Of a stretch of DNA of 64,000 nt, positions 62,728 through 64,000 are shown piece after piece. The notes beneath the pieces were generated by a model. That model did not search any database. It saw only the letters and a list, made by a program, of their open reading frames with translations, and was not told the origin of the DNA. The position numbers and the translations under genes are program-made. Position 1 is the first letter of the stretch. Each line of letters opens with the position of its first letter. This stretch comes from Methylomonas rivi (lineage in GTDB: Bacteria; Pseudomonadota; Gammaproteobacteria; Methylococcales; Methylomonadaceae): contig NZ_JANIBK010000005.1 in NCBI RefSeq assembly GCF_024505165.1, positions 1 to 64,000 on the forward strand. Reading direction: 5' to 3'.

Positions 62728-63824
62728 TAGCTCTCGTTTGCCTTGAACTCAATTATCCCCCCGCCCAAACAAACCTCGCCCAAATAAAACACCACCGATT
62801 GCCCCGGCGTGATGGCGCGTTGCGGCTCATCGAAACGGACTTTGACGCGCGTGCCGCCATCTAGCGGTTCGACGATACAATCCTGATCCGGCTGGCGATA
62901 GCGGGTCTTGGCGGCGCAGCGCAGGGTTTCGGTTAACGGCTGGTTGCCGCACCAGTCCAGTTGCCCGGCTTCCAGTGTATTGTGCAGCATCAGCGGGTGA
63001 TCGTGGCCCTGGCCGACGATCAGTACATTATTATCCAGGTCTTTTTCCAGCACGAACCAGGGTTCGTCCGGTGCATCCTTGACGCCGCCTATGCCCAGGC
63101 CTTGGCGTTGGCCCAGCGTATAGTACATCAAGCCGTGGTGTTGACCGATATATTGGCCTTCTGGGGTGCGCATTTCGCCGGGCTGATGAGGTAGGTAGCG
63201 CTGCAGGAATTCCTTGAATTTGCGTTCGCCGATAAAGCAGATACCGGTGCTGTCTTTTTTGCGGCTGTTGGCGAAGCCGGCCCTGTCAGCCATGGCGCGG
63301 ATTTCCGGTTTGTGCAGGTGGCCGATCGGAAACAGGGTTTTCGACAGGGCTTTTTGTCCCATGGCATACAAAAAGTAGCTTTGTTCCTTGTTGGGATCCA
63401 GGCCTTTCAATAATTGAAACTCGCCGTCCTGTTCGCGGACGCGGGCGTAATGGCCGGTGGCGATGTATTCGGCGCCAAGGTCTTCGATGGCATAGTTTAA
63501 AAATGCCCTAAATTTGACATGTTTGTTACAAAGAATGTCAGGATTGGGGGTGCGGCCGGCTTTAAATTCCGACAAAAATACTTCAAATACCTCATCCCAG
63601 TATTCGGCGGCGAAATTGACGGTCTTTAATTCTATGCCGAGGGTGTCACAAACCTGCCGTGCATCGGCCAGATCCTGCATCGCGGTGCAATATTCGGTAC
63701 CGTCGTCCTCTTCCCAGTTTTTCATGAACAAGCCGGTGACTTTATGGCCTTGTTCTTGCAGTGTTAATGCTGTGACGGAAGAATCGACGCCGCCGGACAT
63801 GCCGACGATGATGTGTTTGCTCAT
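62727..63824 (-). CDS. mnmA: tRNA-specific 2-thiouridylase MnmA
   Basis: Cytosolic enzyme adding the 2-thio group to U34 of tRNA-Lys, -Glu and -Gln, taking sulfur from the IscS-Tus relay. The PP-loop is '[14 protein letters not shown]' near the N-terminus; the two catalytic cysteines are in '[15 protein letters not shown]' and '[13 protein letters not shown]'; 365 residues is normal. ATG 63824 overlaps the nudJ stop by four bases (ATGA). The cassette gene at 62727 is coupled to its end. Confidence 0.97.
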   Translation of the reverse strand: MSKHIIVGMSGGVDSSVTALTLQEQGHKVTGLFMKNWEEDDGTEYCTAMQDLADARQVCDTLGIELKTVNFAAEYWDEVFEVFLSEFKAGRTPNPDILCNKHVKFRAFLNYAIEDLGAEYIATGHYARVREQDGEFQLLKGLDPNKEQSYFLYAMGQKALSKTLFPIGHLHKPEIRAMADRAGFANSRKKDSTGICFIGERKFKEFLQRYLPHQPGEMRTPEGQYIGQHHGLMYYTLGQRQGLGIGGVKDAPDEPWFVLEKDLDNNVLIVGQGHDHPLMLHNTLEAGQLDWCGNQPLTETLRCAAKTRYRQPDQDCIVEPLDGGTRVKVRFDEPQRAITPGQSVVFYLGEVCLGGGIIEFKANES

Positions 63825-64000
63825 GCTAAATCTAAAAATGTGTGCAGTAGGGAGAGCGGATGGTGCCGGCCCTTTAAATATTCATCCACGCTAATTAACA
63901 CCAGTGGGCTGCGTAATTGGGCCTGTTTTGCCAAAATTTCCTCACGGCTTAGCCAGTGGGCGGCAAGAATGCCGGCATCCAAGGCTTGGTCGGGGTTATG
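63821..64000 (-). CDS. nudJ: NUDIX hydrolase NudJ (partial, 5' end outside window)
   Basis: The frame is open from the window's last base to the TGA at 63821-63823, which overlaps the mnmA start. The 59 visible residues include '[20 protein letters not shown]' and '[14 protein letters not shown]', which match the C-terminal part of the NudJ/YmfB phosphatase that lies directly before mnmA in E. coli. The Nudix box itself lies outside. The frame is too short to be in most gene lists, but sequence and position agree well. Confidence 0.85.
   Translation of the reverse strand, partial: HNPDQALDAGILAAHWLSREEILAKQAQLRSPLVLISVDEYLKGRHHPLSLLHTFLDLA

Overview
The window reads as a chromosomal segment of a Gram-negative gammaproteobacterium. 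Evidence for this: leuS-lptE-holA with a divergent YbeL-type zinc-ribbon gene, nudJ-mnmA...purB order, a class I (enterobacterial-type) adenylate cyclase, RNase T, MlaA lipoproteins and Lnt. The mix of an exosortase-A (XrtA/EpsH) type exopolysaccharide locus, a PNAG-type pga locus and several PilZ proteins would suit a methanotroph of the Methylococcales, but no methane-oxidation gene is present, so that placement is inference. No rRNA, tRNA, CRISPR array, insertion sequence or prophage was seen.

1-23.7 kb, all on the + strand: a large exopolysaccharide (EPS) biosynthesis locus of the XrtA/PEP-CTERM type. It begins inside a PrsT-like TPR gene and continues with the outer-membrane export protein, a Wzz/GumC-type chain-length protein, a BY-kinase, an outer-membrane beta-barrel, an AAA ATPase, UDP-GlcNAc 2-epimerase, polysaccharide deacetylase, FemAB-like acyltransferase, two glycosyltransferases and an amidotransferase. 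A second block (15.0-18.0 kb) holds a Tat-exported glycine-rich protein, a PqqD-like peptide chaperone, an HprK-like kinase and a nucleotidyltransferase (the 'HPr-rel-A' type set). Three more glycosyltransferases and a second asparagine-synthetase-like protein without the glutaminase cysteine follow. The exosortase itself and any PEP-CTERM target are not in the window.

23.7-32.5 kb: HemJ-like protein, a histidine phosphatase, class I adenylate cyclase, a PilZ protein, an orphan YbdD/YjiX, an LprI-like protein, a 511-residue protein I do not recognise, and Lnt. 32.5-38.9 kb (minus strand): an inverted-repeat element, then pgaD-pgaC-pgaB (no pgaA), preceded by a KdpE/KdpD-like two-component pair with a shortened sensor. 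39.2-46.9 kb (+): NhaD, a lone TatA, DedA, a membrane-anchored PilZ protein, TrkH, then MotAB behind a possible sigma-28 promoter, and a membrane-anchored methyltransferase.

47.0-59.5 kb: mainly housekeeping genes (ParA-like ATPase, YbeL-like, LeuS, LptE, HolA, Grx4, RNase T, two tandem MlaA paralogues, MtaB, an SpmA-SpmB fusion, PurB). 59.5-64.0 kb (minus): nudJ (partial) and mnmA, then a tightly coupled three-gene accessory cassette between mnmA and purB: a HEPN-like small protein, a MinD-like ATPase with a KGGVGR Walker A variant, and a second P-loop NTPase. It occupies the slot where relatives carry hflD. This cassette is the best candidate for an undescribed, possibly defence-related, system. 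The PqqD/HprK/nucleotidyltransferase set in the EPS locus is the second.
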